Source of the DNA: Paenibacillus sp. J45TS6
Lineage (GTDB): Bacteria > Bacillota > Bacilli > Paenibacillales > Paenibacillaceae
DNA length: 64,000 nucleotides
Assembly (NCBI RefSeq): GCF_018403285.1
Contig: NZ_BOSJ01000001.1
Span: 496,001-560,000 of the forward strand
Direction: 5' to 3'
The position numbers and the translations under genes were made by a program. The notes below the pieces were generated by a model. The model worked only from the letters and a program-made list of their open reading frames with translations. It was not told the DNA's origin and did no database searches. Positions 45,380-53,662 of the stretch are shown one piece after another. How positions within the stretch are numbered: position 1 is the stretch's first letter; each line of letters starts with the position of its first letter.

Positions 45380-46402
45380 TTACGAATTACTTCCAAGTCT
45401 TAGTAAAAATAACTCTAAGCCAAGCACTTTATCGATAGCCCCTGTTTTCATCTGATAATCAAGATCAGCAAGGGACTTCAAAATGAGCCGAAGCCGGTCT
45501 GCTGGGAATTTTTTTGACTGCTCCCCTGCTATTTTGACCGCATAGGGATGCAGCCCGAGTTGACTTGCGATTTGCTGCTGTGAATAGCTTTGTGCTCCCA
45601 GCTCTTTCACTTGCAAAATAATCCGGAATTGTCTTGAGATCAGGGCGGCAATTTTGATGGGTTCTTCTTTTTGCTTCAGGAGTTCATAGAAGATGTCCAG
45701 TGCTTTTCCTAATCTAAGATTCGCAATATCTTCGACCATGGCAAAAATATTTTGTTCCGTATTTCGAGCGACCAGATCCTCCACATTCAGCTTGGATAAA
45801 GTTCCTCCCTCACCCGCATACAAACAAAGTTTGTCTACTTCGGCTGACAAGGTCTGCAGGCTTGTACCTGCACGCTGTATAAGAGTCTCCGCTGCTTCTT
45901 GTCCCATCGTTACCTTACGGCTGGCTGCTTGCTTCACTAGCCAACTCGTCAGTTCTTCTCCATGTATCGGTCCAAAAGAGAGCACAGTCGCTTTACTCTT
46001 CGTCGTTTTCACAATTTTTTTACGTTCGTCAAGCTTCTCTCCCTGTACCAGGAAAACAAGAATGCTGTAATCCACAGGATTATCAAGATAGGTAATTAAT
46101 GTCTCCATCTTGTGCTCTATTTTTGTATCTTTCCCCGCTGTAAATAAATTCTGATCCCGAACAAAGATTAACTTGCGGGGAACAAGAAAGGGAACCGTCT
46201 CTGCTTCTTCAATGATCTGTTCAATCGGGGTTTCTGCCGTATCATAAGAAGCCATCGCAAAATCACGATGTTCTTCTTCAATAAGCTGTTCCTTAAGTAT
46301 ATCGGTAAACTGTTTAATACTATATTTTTCAGTTCCGTACAACAAGTATACGCTAGCCGGCTCTCCCTTTCGAATCGCTTTAACGGCCGTCTTTACGTCC
46401 AT
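45380..46402 (-). CDS. holA: DNA polymerase III delta subunit
   Basis: 340 residues, HolA/YqeN family. N-terminal YLLYGTEKYSIKQFTD, RKLIFVRDQNLF, and the C-terminal LHPYAVKIAGEQSKKF and DYQMKTGAIDKVLGLELFLLRL blocks are typical. The subunit opens the beta clamp in the clamp-loader complex. ATG at 46402 with GGAGG 13 bp away. Next to rpsT, as in Bacillus. Confidence 0.94.
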   Translation of the reverse strand: MDVKTAVKAIRKGEPASVYLLYGTEKYSIKQFTDILKEQLIEEEHRDFAMASYDTAETPIEQIIEEAETVPFLVPRKLIFVRDQNLFTAGKDTKIEHKMETLITYLDNPVDYSILVFLVQGEKLDERKKIVKTTKSKATVLSFGPIHGEELTSWLVKQAASRKVTMGQEAAETLIQRAGTSLQTLSAEVDKLCLYAGEGGTLSKLNVEDLVARNTEQNIFAMVEDIANLRLGKALDIFYELLKQKEEPIKIAALISRQFRIILQVKELGAQSYSQQQIASQLGLHPYAVKIAGEQSKKFPADRLRLILKSLADLDYQMKTGAIDKVLGLELFLLRLGSNS

Positions 46403-46705
46403 TCACGTACACACCTCCATCCCTTCTATCCTATCAGAAATTAAGGAAACAACAAAGGGACCTGTTCTGCTAATTTCAAGCAGAACCAGGTCCCCATGTC
46501 AACGCATCTATATAAACGAAGGTCCGAATAATGGCTCTAGAAACCATCCGGCCCGCGGTCATACGACGCTTTCCCTTAAAAACTCCGTATAAGGAGTTAC
46601 CCTATACATATTCATACCAGGTGCTTATGGTGCTTGAATGATGACTCTATTTTCATCATTCTTATCATTTGTGCTATAGTCTATTTCTATTAGATCATTC
46701 AGAAG
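46403..46705. other. 303-bp non-coding stretch between holA and the anti-sigma gene
   Basis: No gene found. Contains a 15-bp hairpin GGGACCTGTTCTGCT / AGCAGAACCAGGTCCC (46457-46494, one bulge), whose minus-strand tail TTTGTTGTTT makes it a weak terminator for the sigma operon. Also a perfect 9-bp pair GAATGATGA / TCATCATTC (46636-46661), a small hairpin ACTCC/GGAGT (46582-46597) and a GC-rich patch near 46545-46570. It could hold a structured RNA. Confidence 0.5.
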
Positions 46706-48064
46706 CTACCTCTTGTTGTCGGTGGATTGTGTTTCAGTTTGCGAAGAAGAATGGGTGGTGCTACTGTCTTCTATCTTTTCAGCTGGTTTTTGATCTTCCT
46801 TGGTAATGCCATAACTATACTTCGTCGCTTTTCCGTCCTGCTCTATTTCGTAATGATAGGTCAAGCTATCTTCTGACCAGCTGCCTTTTACGAAGGTAGA
46901 TTGAATCTCAATCTCTTGCAAAAGTATTCTTTGGTCTTTCTTTGCCCCGTCCAGACGATAAATACTCAGCTTCTTGTCTTTATAACCTGCCAAGTAAAGC
47001 CCGTCAGGGGAAAGCCATTTCGGTGAGACCGAAGTTGCTAGACTTGGAAAATTCTCATCCAAAGAGAGCATACTTATGCTTGAGGTATCATCACTGCTGA
47101 GCGGCTCTTCACTCTCCGTATTGGAAACACTTGTGTCTGGCACTAGAGACTTTTCTGTTTCTGGCGGTGTTTTTTGTGAAGCAGGATCTTCTTTAGAAAC
47201 AGTTCCTTTGCTGTCCAATTTTGGATTCTCAGTCTTCTTGTTAGAAGTACCTGAAGAAACCGAATTGTTTGATGAAGGTGCAAATTTATCATTATTTTTA
47301 TCTAATGAAGAATTCGGTACCGCTTTCTGATCAGCTGATGGATTCTCTTTTGGCGCAGCAGAATTAGGAGAAACAGACTTGGATTTATCAGGATCCGTAG
47401 TGATTGAACTGGATTCATCCGGATTTGCAGGCACACTAGCGGGTGCCGGCTGCCCTGCGTCCACATTCGGTTTTGCTTGTGAATTCGCCTCAGAAGACAC
47501 CTCGGAATCAGGTTTCTCTAGTCCCGGCTTCTCATCAACAGGTTGAGGAGAGATCGTATTTTCTTCTTCCTGAATTCCCCCGCCACTTCCCGTTACTGTG
47601 CTCGGTCCGAGCTCATTTAAGCTGTAGTTCTTATCGATCTCCGCCTGATTTAATTCTTGCGGCTGATGTTGATACACAGCAACTCCAAGAACTACAGCTG
47701 CCGCTGCTGTACCCATAAGTATTCGTCCCAATCGGGTCTTCCTAAAGCTTCTTGAAACATTTCCGGTATGCACAGACAGAGGTATCATATTATCCTCTTT
47801 TTTCATTTCTTGAATGGTGCTGCCTTGCTCTTTACGACCTCGATCTATCTCATCAAGCTGTGGCATAATTCGATCTACCAAGCTGAACGGAGGAGATACA
47901 TCCGGCAATTTTTCGAGATCGTGAGATAGTTTTTGAAGAATTTGAAACTTTTCAGAGCAGCTATCGCATGTTTTTATATGTGCTAGTAACTCTTCTTTCT
48001 CTTTATCATTCAGATCATGATCAATATATCGGTGCATACGCTCTACCACCTCTTGGCATCTCAT
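46706..48064 (-). CDS. Anti-sigma factor with zinc-finger (zf-HC2) domain
   Basis: 452 residues. ZAS motif: Cys3, His29, Cys33, Cys36 in HIKTCDSC. One TM helix at about 112-132 (RILMGTAAAAVVLGVAV). A very long Ser/Pro/Lys/Glu/Asn-rich linker (about 150-330) leads to a small extracytoplasmic domain with SPDGLYLAGYKDKKLSIYRL, resembling one beta-propeller blade. RsiW-type anti-sigma factors hold the cognate sigma until cleaved. It starts directly after the sigma stop, so the two are coupled. The linker length is unusual; it may span the cell wall. Confidence 0.88.
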   Translation of the reverse strand: MRCQEVVERMHRYIDHDLNDKEKEELLAHIKTCDSCSEKFQILQKLSHDLEKLPDVSPPFSLVDRIMPQLDEIDRGRKEQGSTIQEMKKEDNMIPLSVHTGNVSRSFRKTRLGRILMGTAAAAVVLGVAVYQHQPQELNQAEIDKNYSLNELGPSTVTGSGGGIQEEENTISPQPVDEKPGLEKPDSEVSSEANSQAKPNVDAGQPAPASVPANPDESSSITTDPDKSKSVSPNSAAPKENPSADQKAVPNSSLDKNNDKFAPSSNNSVSSGTSNKKTENPKLDSKGTVSKEDPASQKTPPETEKSLVPDTSVSNTESEEPLSSDDTSSISMLSLDENFPSLATSVSPKWLSPDGLYLAGYKDKKLSIYRLDGAKKDQRILLQEIEIQSTFVKGSWSEDSLTYHYEIEQDGKATKYSYGITKEDQKPAEKIEDSSTTHSSSQTETQSTDNKR

Positions 48065-48610
48065 CTACGTTACACCACCTTTCTGATACTCCTGTAGTAG
48101 ATTTTGCAATTGCTGTCTTGCCCTAAACAAATAAGATTTCACCGTATTCAGCGGCAAATCCAAACAGTCTGCAATTTCATTGTAAGAGAGTTCTTGCAAA
48201 TACCTGAGTACAATAACCGTGCGATGATGCTCGGGGAGTTGACTGATCGCCTCTTGTACATCTTGTGAAACATAAGTAAGCATCACTTCATGTTCTACAT
48301 CTTGACGTCCCTCAAATACCATCTCATGTTCATCAATCGAAACCGTAGGCTTTGTTCTTCTGAATTTATCTATACAAATATTTGTTACTATACGCTGTAC
48401 CCACGTTTTAAACTGTGCTTTTTCTTCGTACGAGTTGATCTTGGTATATATTCGAATAAGTGCTTCTTGTGCAGCGTCTAGTGCATCTTGTTCATTATTT
48501 AAAATATAATAAGCAGTTTTGTAGACGTGCTGTTCTATATCTCTCAATAGGGTAATTAATGCGTCGCGATCGCCTGATTGAGCGGCTCTGATGAGTCCCT
48601 GCTCTACCAC
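48065..48610 (-). CDS. RNA polymerase ECF sigma factor (RpoE/SigW group)
   Basis: 181 residues. Region 2 (EQDALDAAQEALIRIYTKIN, FKTWVQRIVTNICIDKFRR) and region 4 (LPEHHRTVIVLRYLQELSYNEIADCLDLPLNTVKSYLFRAR) are complete. GTG at 48610, seven bases after GAGGGGG; the frame is open further upstream without RBS. A sigma-A-like promoter precedes it, and I found no TGAAAC/CGTA pair there. Whether it is the SigW orthologue that drives nfeD-floA cannot be told. Confidence 0.92.
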   Translation of the reverse strand: MVEQGLIRAAQSGDRDALITLLRDIEQHVYKTAYYILNNEQDALDAAQEALIRIYTKINSYEEKAQFKTWVQRIVTNICIDKFRRTKPTVSIDEHEMVFEGRQDVEHEVMLTYVSQDVQEAISQLPEHHRTVIVLRYLQELSYNEIADCLDLPLNTVKSYLFRARQQLQNLLQEYQKGGVT

Positions 48611-48650
48611 AAAGGATCCCCCTCTCCTTGTATCTTTACTGACGTGCCAC

Positions 48651-48679
48651 AATATAAAATTGTTGCAACATTATGCCAA
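48651..48679 (-). promoter_or_regulatory. Candidate sigma-A promoter of the ECF sigma gene
   Basis: Minus-strand TTGGCA (48674-48679), 17 bp, TATATT (48651-48656). The spacer contains a perfect palindrome TGTTGCAACA (48661-48670), a possible operator. Confidence 0.6.
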
Positions 48680-48868
48680 ATTTATACGTTTTATTATCAC
48701 GCTAAGGATCATATGTAATTTTAACCAAAAATAAGGTAATTGAAGTAAAAGCTTCCTATAGAATATCAAATATATAGGTCTTCGTCATTATTATTTCCAG
48801 TTAACTATTTGTATGAATGGTTTTAAAAGGTATATATACCCAAATACTAGTTTATTCACAAAAGACAC

Positions 48869-48923
48869 AAAAAAGCCGACTTCTTTTACAAAGAAAGAGA
48901 AACCAATGTAAAAGTAGGTCCGC
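48869..48923 (-). terminator. Orphan Rho-independent terminator
   Basis: Minus-strand GACCTACTTTTAC pairs with GTAAAAGAAGTC around a 19-nt loop and is followed by TTTTTTGTG. No recognised gene ends here; the DUF1961 gene already has its own terminator. Confidence 0.65.
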
Positions 48924-49082
48924 ATGTTAGAGTATTTTCTTATTTCACTGAATGATTTCTGGCCTTTCGTACGCAGCCGAAACGAGGATTGAATTCATAA
49001 AATGGAAATCAAGTTAAATCTCTACTTCTTTATATCGGCAGATTGCCAATTAATTTGAAGAGGGAGCAATTATTTTTTTGCA

Positions 49083-49124
49083 AAATAAAAAAGCCTCCTG
49101 AGAAACAGATCTTCTCCGAGGCTT
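49083..49124 (-). terminator. Rho-independent terminator of the YetA-DUF1961 pair
   Basis: Minus-strand AAGCCTC / GAGGCTT outer pair with inner AGAA/TTCT, followed by TTTTTTATTTTG. Lies 55 bp past the stop at 49179. Confidence 0.85.
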
Positions 49125-49178
49125 AAATCTATGAAACTTAGATGCTATTGGCTTGAATCAATAGTGTAAGCAGTGATT

Positions 49179-49883
49179 TTAATGTTCGTTATGGTTCTCA
49201 CGTAGGAGGCCATATACCTCCAAATTGCTATACTCCGCTATAAATGGTGCCATCTGCCGAAATCCGATTTTGCCGCCTCCTAGTAATGGACCGTAAGTAA
49301 CGCCGTCGTCCTCCCACGTAAATATGGGCAGATCATTAACGGCAAATGTGATCTTGGGGCCCTGTTTAACCACGAGCATCCGGTACGGCCCATCACTGTC
49401 AAGCACGGAAGGAATAGGGTCAGCACCTTGTGCAACGAGGTGGAATCCATAGCTTTTACGCAAATTGCACGTATGAAATCTGCGTTCTTCCTGCCACATT
49501 CTACGGAAATAACTAACATGCAATGCGTTCATCGCACCGTGATGGTACTGATCGTATTCGCCAGTTCGTACAGGAAGGGAAGGATCAAATAGATCTTTGT
49601 CTCCTTCGCCAGAAGCTGAGAAAAACAAAATGGCAAGCCCCGGCTCCCGTATCGGCCAAAAATCCCAAGCCACTGCTACATCGGCCGGAAACTCTTTCTC
49701 ACACCAGAATACCAGGTTCGCCTTTTGCCCTTCTTTGTGGTCCCTTACGCTCTCCAGTCTCATTCGTTTCATTGGAAAGGTAACAGCCCCATCACCTTCC
49801 ATCCGAAAAGATTTCACTTCTTCAGGGGATGCCAGGCGATTCTCATAAATGAGGCTCCATTCCTTTGGAATTAATACGCTCAT
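49179..49883 (-). CDS. DUF1961 family protein (YesU-like)
   Basis: 234 residues, beta-rich, with the family blocks DFWPIREPGLAILFFSA, YDQYHHGAMNALHVSYFRR and KIGFRQMAPFIAEYSNLEVY. This is the DUF1961 layout (concanavalin-like fold); B. subtilis YesU is a member within the rhamnogalacturonan operon. No signal peptide, so probably cytosolic. It begins 9 bp after the YetA-like stop. The two together suggest handling of pectic rhamnogalacturonan fragments. Confidence 0.85.
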   Translation of the reverse strand: MSVLIPKEWSLIYENRLASPEEVKSFRMEGDGAVTFPMKRMRLESVRDHKEGQKANLVFWCEKEFPADVAVAWDFWPIREPGLAILFFSASGEGDKDLFDPSLPVRTGEYDQYHHGAMNALHVSYFRRMWQEERRFHTCNLRKSYGFHLVAQGADPIPSVLDSDGPYRMLVVKQGPKITFAVNDLPIFTWEDDGVTYGPLLGGGKIGFRQMAPFIAEYSNLEVYGLLRENHNEH

Positions 49884-49892
49884 CTTATACCC

Positions 49893-52514
49893 TCACTCCT
49901 TAAGCACGGGATGATCTTCCTTTTCAATTCGGGGTATTTCCGGTAAATGCTCCGCTATAAGGACTAGACTAATTATCGTGTTGAGTGACCACTGAGCGGC
50001 TTCGTTCGTGTTAATCCAATCGATTTCTTCAAGCGGCCCAACATGCACAGCCTGCACTGCTTCATTCTGCAGTTGAACACGGGCATAGGAGTTGTCCAGC
50101 AAAATGGACCATGCTTGTTCCGCGGTGGACCTGTCCTGCTTATAGTACGCACCAAAAGCAGCCATCGCAATGCTAAGAACGGGATGTGCAAAACGATTCG
50201 TACTAACCTCACCAAAGGTGATGGTATCTTTCTGTTCCTGTGACAAATTGTAGTAAACGCCGAAATCAGCCATCATTTGTTCCCAAATCGGATCTTTCAG
50301 CAAGTCAGCCAATTCGAACCACACCTGCGGTGCTCCCATACAAATCATCAAATGGCGACCCCAATTGTCATCGCCCATCGGTGTTAAACGGCCCGTGTTC
50401 GGATCGTATCCGTAAGTGGGTCCAGAGATTAGACCGTATCGTGCTGCTTTGATGCTATCAATGCCAGTAATGATTTTGTCTCGATATGCGGTATCCTCAT
50501 AGCGTTCCCATCTCGTCATCCAGTTGGAACTGAATGCCGCCCAATCCGGACCCACCCGGATATGTGTTGGATGCTCGTCCTTCGGAAAATAAGCACGCAT
50601 TGGGTCGAGATGGACCGTTGTATAGTCTGAATCCTTCACTTCGTCCATGATATCACCAATCCGTTCATCAGCCGTCAAATAATAGTAATACCGGTGGAGT
50701 CCCGCCATCCCAATGCGTGCTTCCTTGCAGCCACATCCCCAGTGGACCACGTTATGACGAGAACCAAGACCCGCATACTCCCCAAAATGATAAACATCGA
50801 CCTCGCTTGTATGCCTAGTCATCGCTTCGGCGAGACGAAACAGATCTTCTCTTCCGGAACGCAGAAAGAGAACCCACAGCCACATATTCGGCACAAGCTC
50901 CGTATTCTGCCAGGCACAACCTCCCAGATCGTAATTCCATACATGGCGGACAGGATCGTAGCTGTGCATGAAATCCCCATAATCCCAAAATCCATACCAG
51001 CCCCGCTGCTGGACTTCTCGCTGATAGAACGCCGCAACACCATCCAGTTGATCCTCAAGATAAGCCTTTGAAGGGGAGCTTCGATCAGGAAGACTCCATA
51101 TACCGAAGGCACGCACTTCATGCAAATAGGCAGGCTCACATACAAGCAGCGAAGGAGACTCCAGTTCAGCCGTCATTTTTTCCAGCATCTCTGTTCCAGG
51201 TGTTTCAGATACACACCACAACATCAACTCACTCGTATTACCAATTCCATAAGGCGTTGCTCTTAGCTCTTCAGCTCCTTCATAGGAAGATTCAACATGT
51301 GTTTCCGTATCATAATGACGCAGATCCATAGCGGGTGCATCGGGTGACCAAAACCACACGGTAAAAGAAGCTTGATCCCGTGACGTATGAGTAAGTTCCA
51401 GTCCTGAGGGGCACTTTTGCCAAAAATTCCGCAAGCCTGCTGCAATTCCACCGCCTTCACTCCCAATAAAGCCGAGTCCGCCTGAATGCCGCCCGTCTAC
51501 TGCCTTTAGCCAGCAACACTCCTCTTTTGTCCGCTTCGAGATCCTATAATGTTCGGCACTGTCTTGCACGAGCTTAAAATCATCCCATGTAGCGGAGTCA
51601 TGAAGTAAACCTATAAAATAAGCATCCTCATCAGGCTGAAAATACACATTTTCACCCTTCGTTTGTTTTTCAAACCGTTCACGATATTTCCCTTGGGTAC
51701 GCCGTGTATGCAGCGTCTTAGGTGATTCGCTGAAATAACCGCTGTCGCCCGCAAACCGGACATGGCGGTTATATAACGGTGCTCTCATTGGAACGGAAAA
51801 AGCAATACCCACTCCTTTGATGTAGTCTTCATTGGGATCTCCATCATAAAGCAATGTATGAACGATACGAATCGTTTCCTGCCCAGCATAGAAATAAAGA
51901 CGAATCGTAAAGGGGAGCCATTCAAGATCCCCTGATGTGCTGCGATGCTTGCCATCCAGTTTGACGACAGCCCGGATCGGACCATCCTGTTCCACGACGG
52001 TTTTACTGATAACGCTATGAAACTTCTCTTCACGGACAACCCTCACGCCTGCAGCTTCCGATGATATCAATTCCTTGATGCAGACTAGCTCCCCATGACT
52101 GCAAAGTTCAATCCCGCTGCGGGTAATGGACTGAATTAGAGCGGAACCTTGCTTAGCAACCGTGCACTCGATGATCCCCGTATCGATGACGAAGGAAGTA
52201 TCCGTCTTTTCCACGGTAATCTTATGAGCTGATTCAGTAGTCTCGCCCTTGGCAATCGTATAGTTGCTGCTACCTTCCGTGTCACTGCCGGTTCCCACTA
52301 CAGCAGCATGTGCAGTCCATTTGACGCTGCGATCCGGCCAATAGGCCGTTACCCAGCTTTGCACCGGCACCTCGATCCCTTTACTGTCCCGGAGCGATAT
52401 TGGCTCTTCCCGGGTAAGCTCGCCTTCCCTCCATGGAATTCCCCATGTCACGCCGACAGGCATCTTCGCCGGCTCCTTCAACCAACGAAGACTAACGGAT
52501 TTTTGTAAATTCAA
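49893..52514 (-). CDS. YetA-like / exo-rhamnogalacturonan lyase family protein
   Basis: 873 residues with no signal peptide. N-terminal beta domain (VGVTWGIPWREGEL, PVQSWVTAYWPDRSVKWTAH), a middle beta-sandwich, and a C-terminal alpha-barrel with WNYDLGGCAWQNTELVPNMW, RHNVVHWGCGCKEARIGMAG and ISGPTYGYDPNTGR. This matches the PcRGLX/YetA-like type related to exo-rhamnogalacturonan lyases. Start TTG at 52514, nine bases after GGAGG. An ATG five bases earlier in another frame gives only an 8-codon peptide. Activity not proven for YetA proteins. Confidence 0.82.
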   Translation of the reverse strand: MNLQKSVSLRWLKEPAKMPVGVTWGIPWREGELTREEPISLRDSKGIEVPVQSWVTAYWPDRSVKWTAHAAVVGTGSDTEGSSNYTIAKGETTESAHKITVEKTDTSFVIDTGIIECTVAKQGSALIQSITRSGIELCSHGELVCIKELISSEAAGVRVVREEKFHSVISKTVVEQDGPIRAVVKLDGKHRSTSGDLEWLPFTIRLYFYAGQETIRIVHTLLYDGDPNEDYIKGVGIAFSVPMRAPLYNRHVRFAGDSGYFSESPKTLHTRRTQGKYRERFEKQTKGENVYFQPDEDAYFIGLLHDSATWDDFKLVQDSAEHYRISKRTKEECCWLKAVDGRHSGGLGFIGSEGGGIAAGLRNFWQKCPSGLELTHTSRDQASFTVWFWSPDAPAMDLRHYDTETHVESSYEGAEELRATPYGIGNTSELMLWCVSETPGTEMLEKMTAELESPSLLVCEPAYLHEVRAFGIWSLPDRSSPSKAYLEDQLDGVAAFYQREVQQRGWYGFWDYGDFMHSYDPVRHVWNYDLGGCAWQNTELVPNMWLWVLFLRSGREDLFRLAEAMTRHTSEVDVYHFGEYAGLGSRHNVVHWGCGCKEARIGMAGLHRYYYYLTADERIGDIMDEVKDSDYTTVHLDPMRAYFPKDEHPTHIRVGPDWAAFSSNWMTRWERYEDTAYRDKIITGIDSIKAARYGLISGPTYGYDPNTGRLTPMGDDNWGRHLMICMGAPQVWFELADLLKDPIWEQMMADFGVYYNLSQEQKDTITFGEVSTNRFAHPVLSIAMAAFGAYYKQDRSTAEQAWSILLDNSYARVQLQNEAVQAVHVGPLEEIDWINTNEAAQWSLNTIISLVLIAEHLPEIPRIEKEDHPVLKE

Positions 52515-52567
52515 TCATGCTCGCCTCCTTTCTCTCTTTAATTCACTATTCTAGTTCCACTATCCTT

Positions 52568-53545
52568 TTACTCTTCAGGATGAATACCGTCATGATTATA
52601 AAAATCAATAATAGACCTCGCCATCTGAATTACTTGTTCTTTTAGCTGGAGAGGCTGAATAACTCGAATCTGATTACCAAATCCTAAAATAAATGACTTC
52701 GCTTCCTCTTCGGTATCGAAGTTTAGCTTAACCGAAATCCATGATCCCTCTTGTTTCTTCAGATCTGCTATTTTTACAAACCGTCCTGTAAACTTGAGTC
52801 TTGCTAGAATATCAGGAGAAACTTCCACTTGAGCTTCATAACTTGGCAAACTACGAATAAATTGCTGTTTTGTTTCTTGCCAGTAACTAGCTAACTGAAA
52901 ACCATCTGGTCTTTCAAACGGCTCGTCCAGCTTTTCAGCAGAAATGACCCTGGATGCTCTATAGTTTCTTATTTCTCCTTCGGAAGCGGCAACTACATAC
53001 CAGGTATCTCCTTTAGCTACTAGACCCAAAGGTTCCACAATGCGTGTAACCACTGTTCCATCAGCCCGTTCATATTCGATCTTTATTTTATGTTGATCCC
53101 ATACCGCTTGGTGCAGTAACTCAAACACTTGAATCACTTCAATAGAGGGACGCCAAGCACTAGAGTCAATATGAAGCCGATTCGTAACATCTTTCACCTC
53201 ACTGTGCAGATTCTTTGGAATACTGGCGATGAGTTTTTCCCGGGCTTCGGTCCAGTCTTGTAGATAGCCGAGATCCTTTAGAAGATGCTGAGAAGGAGAT
53301 AGAAATAAAGACATGATTTCTTCTTTTTTCAATCCCGTAAGACGAGTTCGATAATTCTCCATCAACTGCCAGCCTCCATACTTTCCCCGCCTAGCTACAA
53401 CAGGAATCCCTGCCACACTTAAAGCTTCCATATCCCGATGTATTGTCCGTTCTGTCACTTCCAATTGTTGGGCCAATTCCTTCGTAGTCAATCTCTCTTG
53501 GTTCTGTAATAACAATAGAATTCGAATCAATCGATCTGCCCGCAC
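52568..53545 (-). CDS. WYL-domain helix-turn-helix transcriptional regulator
   Basis: 325 residues. N-terminal DeoR-type HTH (RADRLIRILLLLQNQERLTT to ERTIHRDMEALSVAGIPVV), a WYL domain (IKIEYERADGTVVTRIVEPLGLVAKGDTWYVVA) and a C-terminal WCX part. Such YobV/YafY-like regulators bind small ligands or nucleic acid. GTG start at 53545. Divergent from the SDR gene at 53663, which it probably controls; also 53 bp upstream of the YetA-like gene in the same direction. Confidence 0.9.
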   Translation of the reverse strand: MRADRLIRILLLLQNQERLTTKELAQQLEVTERTIHRDMEALSVAGIPVVARRGKYGGWQLMENYRTRLTGLKKEEIMSLFLSPSQHLLKDLGYLQDWTEAREKLIASIPKNLHSEVKDVTNRLHIDSSAWRPSIEVIQVFELLHQAVWDQHKIKIEYERADGTVVTRIVEPLGLVAKGDTWYVVAASEGEIRNYRASRVISAEKLDEPFERPDGFQLASYWQETKQQFIRSLPSYEAQVEVSPDILARLKFTGRFVKIADLKKQEGSWISVKLNFDTEEEAKSFILGFGNQIRVIQPLQLKEQVIQMARSIIDFYNHDGIHPEE

Positions 53546-53622
53546 CGTATATCACCCTTACTTTTTATATAAAAGAAATGATCTCTTCTCTTCTTAATAT
53601 GACAATAGATGTCTACATTCAT

Positions 53623-53637
53623 GAGTATACTATACTC
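53623..53637. promoter_or_regulatory. Candidate operator between the WYL regulator and SDR genes
   Basis: GAGTATA C TATACTC is a perfect odd-centre palindrome. Its TATACT (53626-53631) could be the -10 of the SDR gene, so a bound regulator would block it. Assignment is inferred. Confidence 0.5.
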
Positions 53638-53662
53638 AATACCGAATAGGAGCTGAGGCTAT

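Larger units (their letters stand above)
48680..49178. other. Non-coding stretch between the sigma gene and the DUF1961 gene
   Basis: About 500 bp without a convincing gene. It holds two minus-strand terminators (48869-48923 and 49083-49124) with about 160 bp between them that has only a 16-codon ATG frame. The rest is AT-rich. The space between terminators could encode a small RNA or be a gene remnant. Confidence 0.5.

Noticed and set aside
52480-52510. ATG mini-frame of 8 codons (MIEFTKIR) overlapping the YetA-like start
   Set aside because: Out of frame and stops at once; the TTG start has proper spacing to GGAGG. A regulatory upstream peptide is possible but unsupported.
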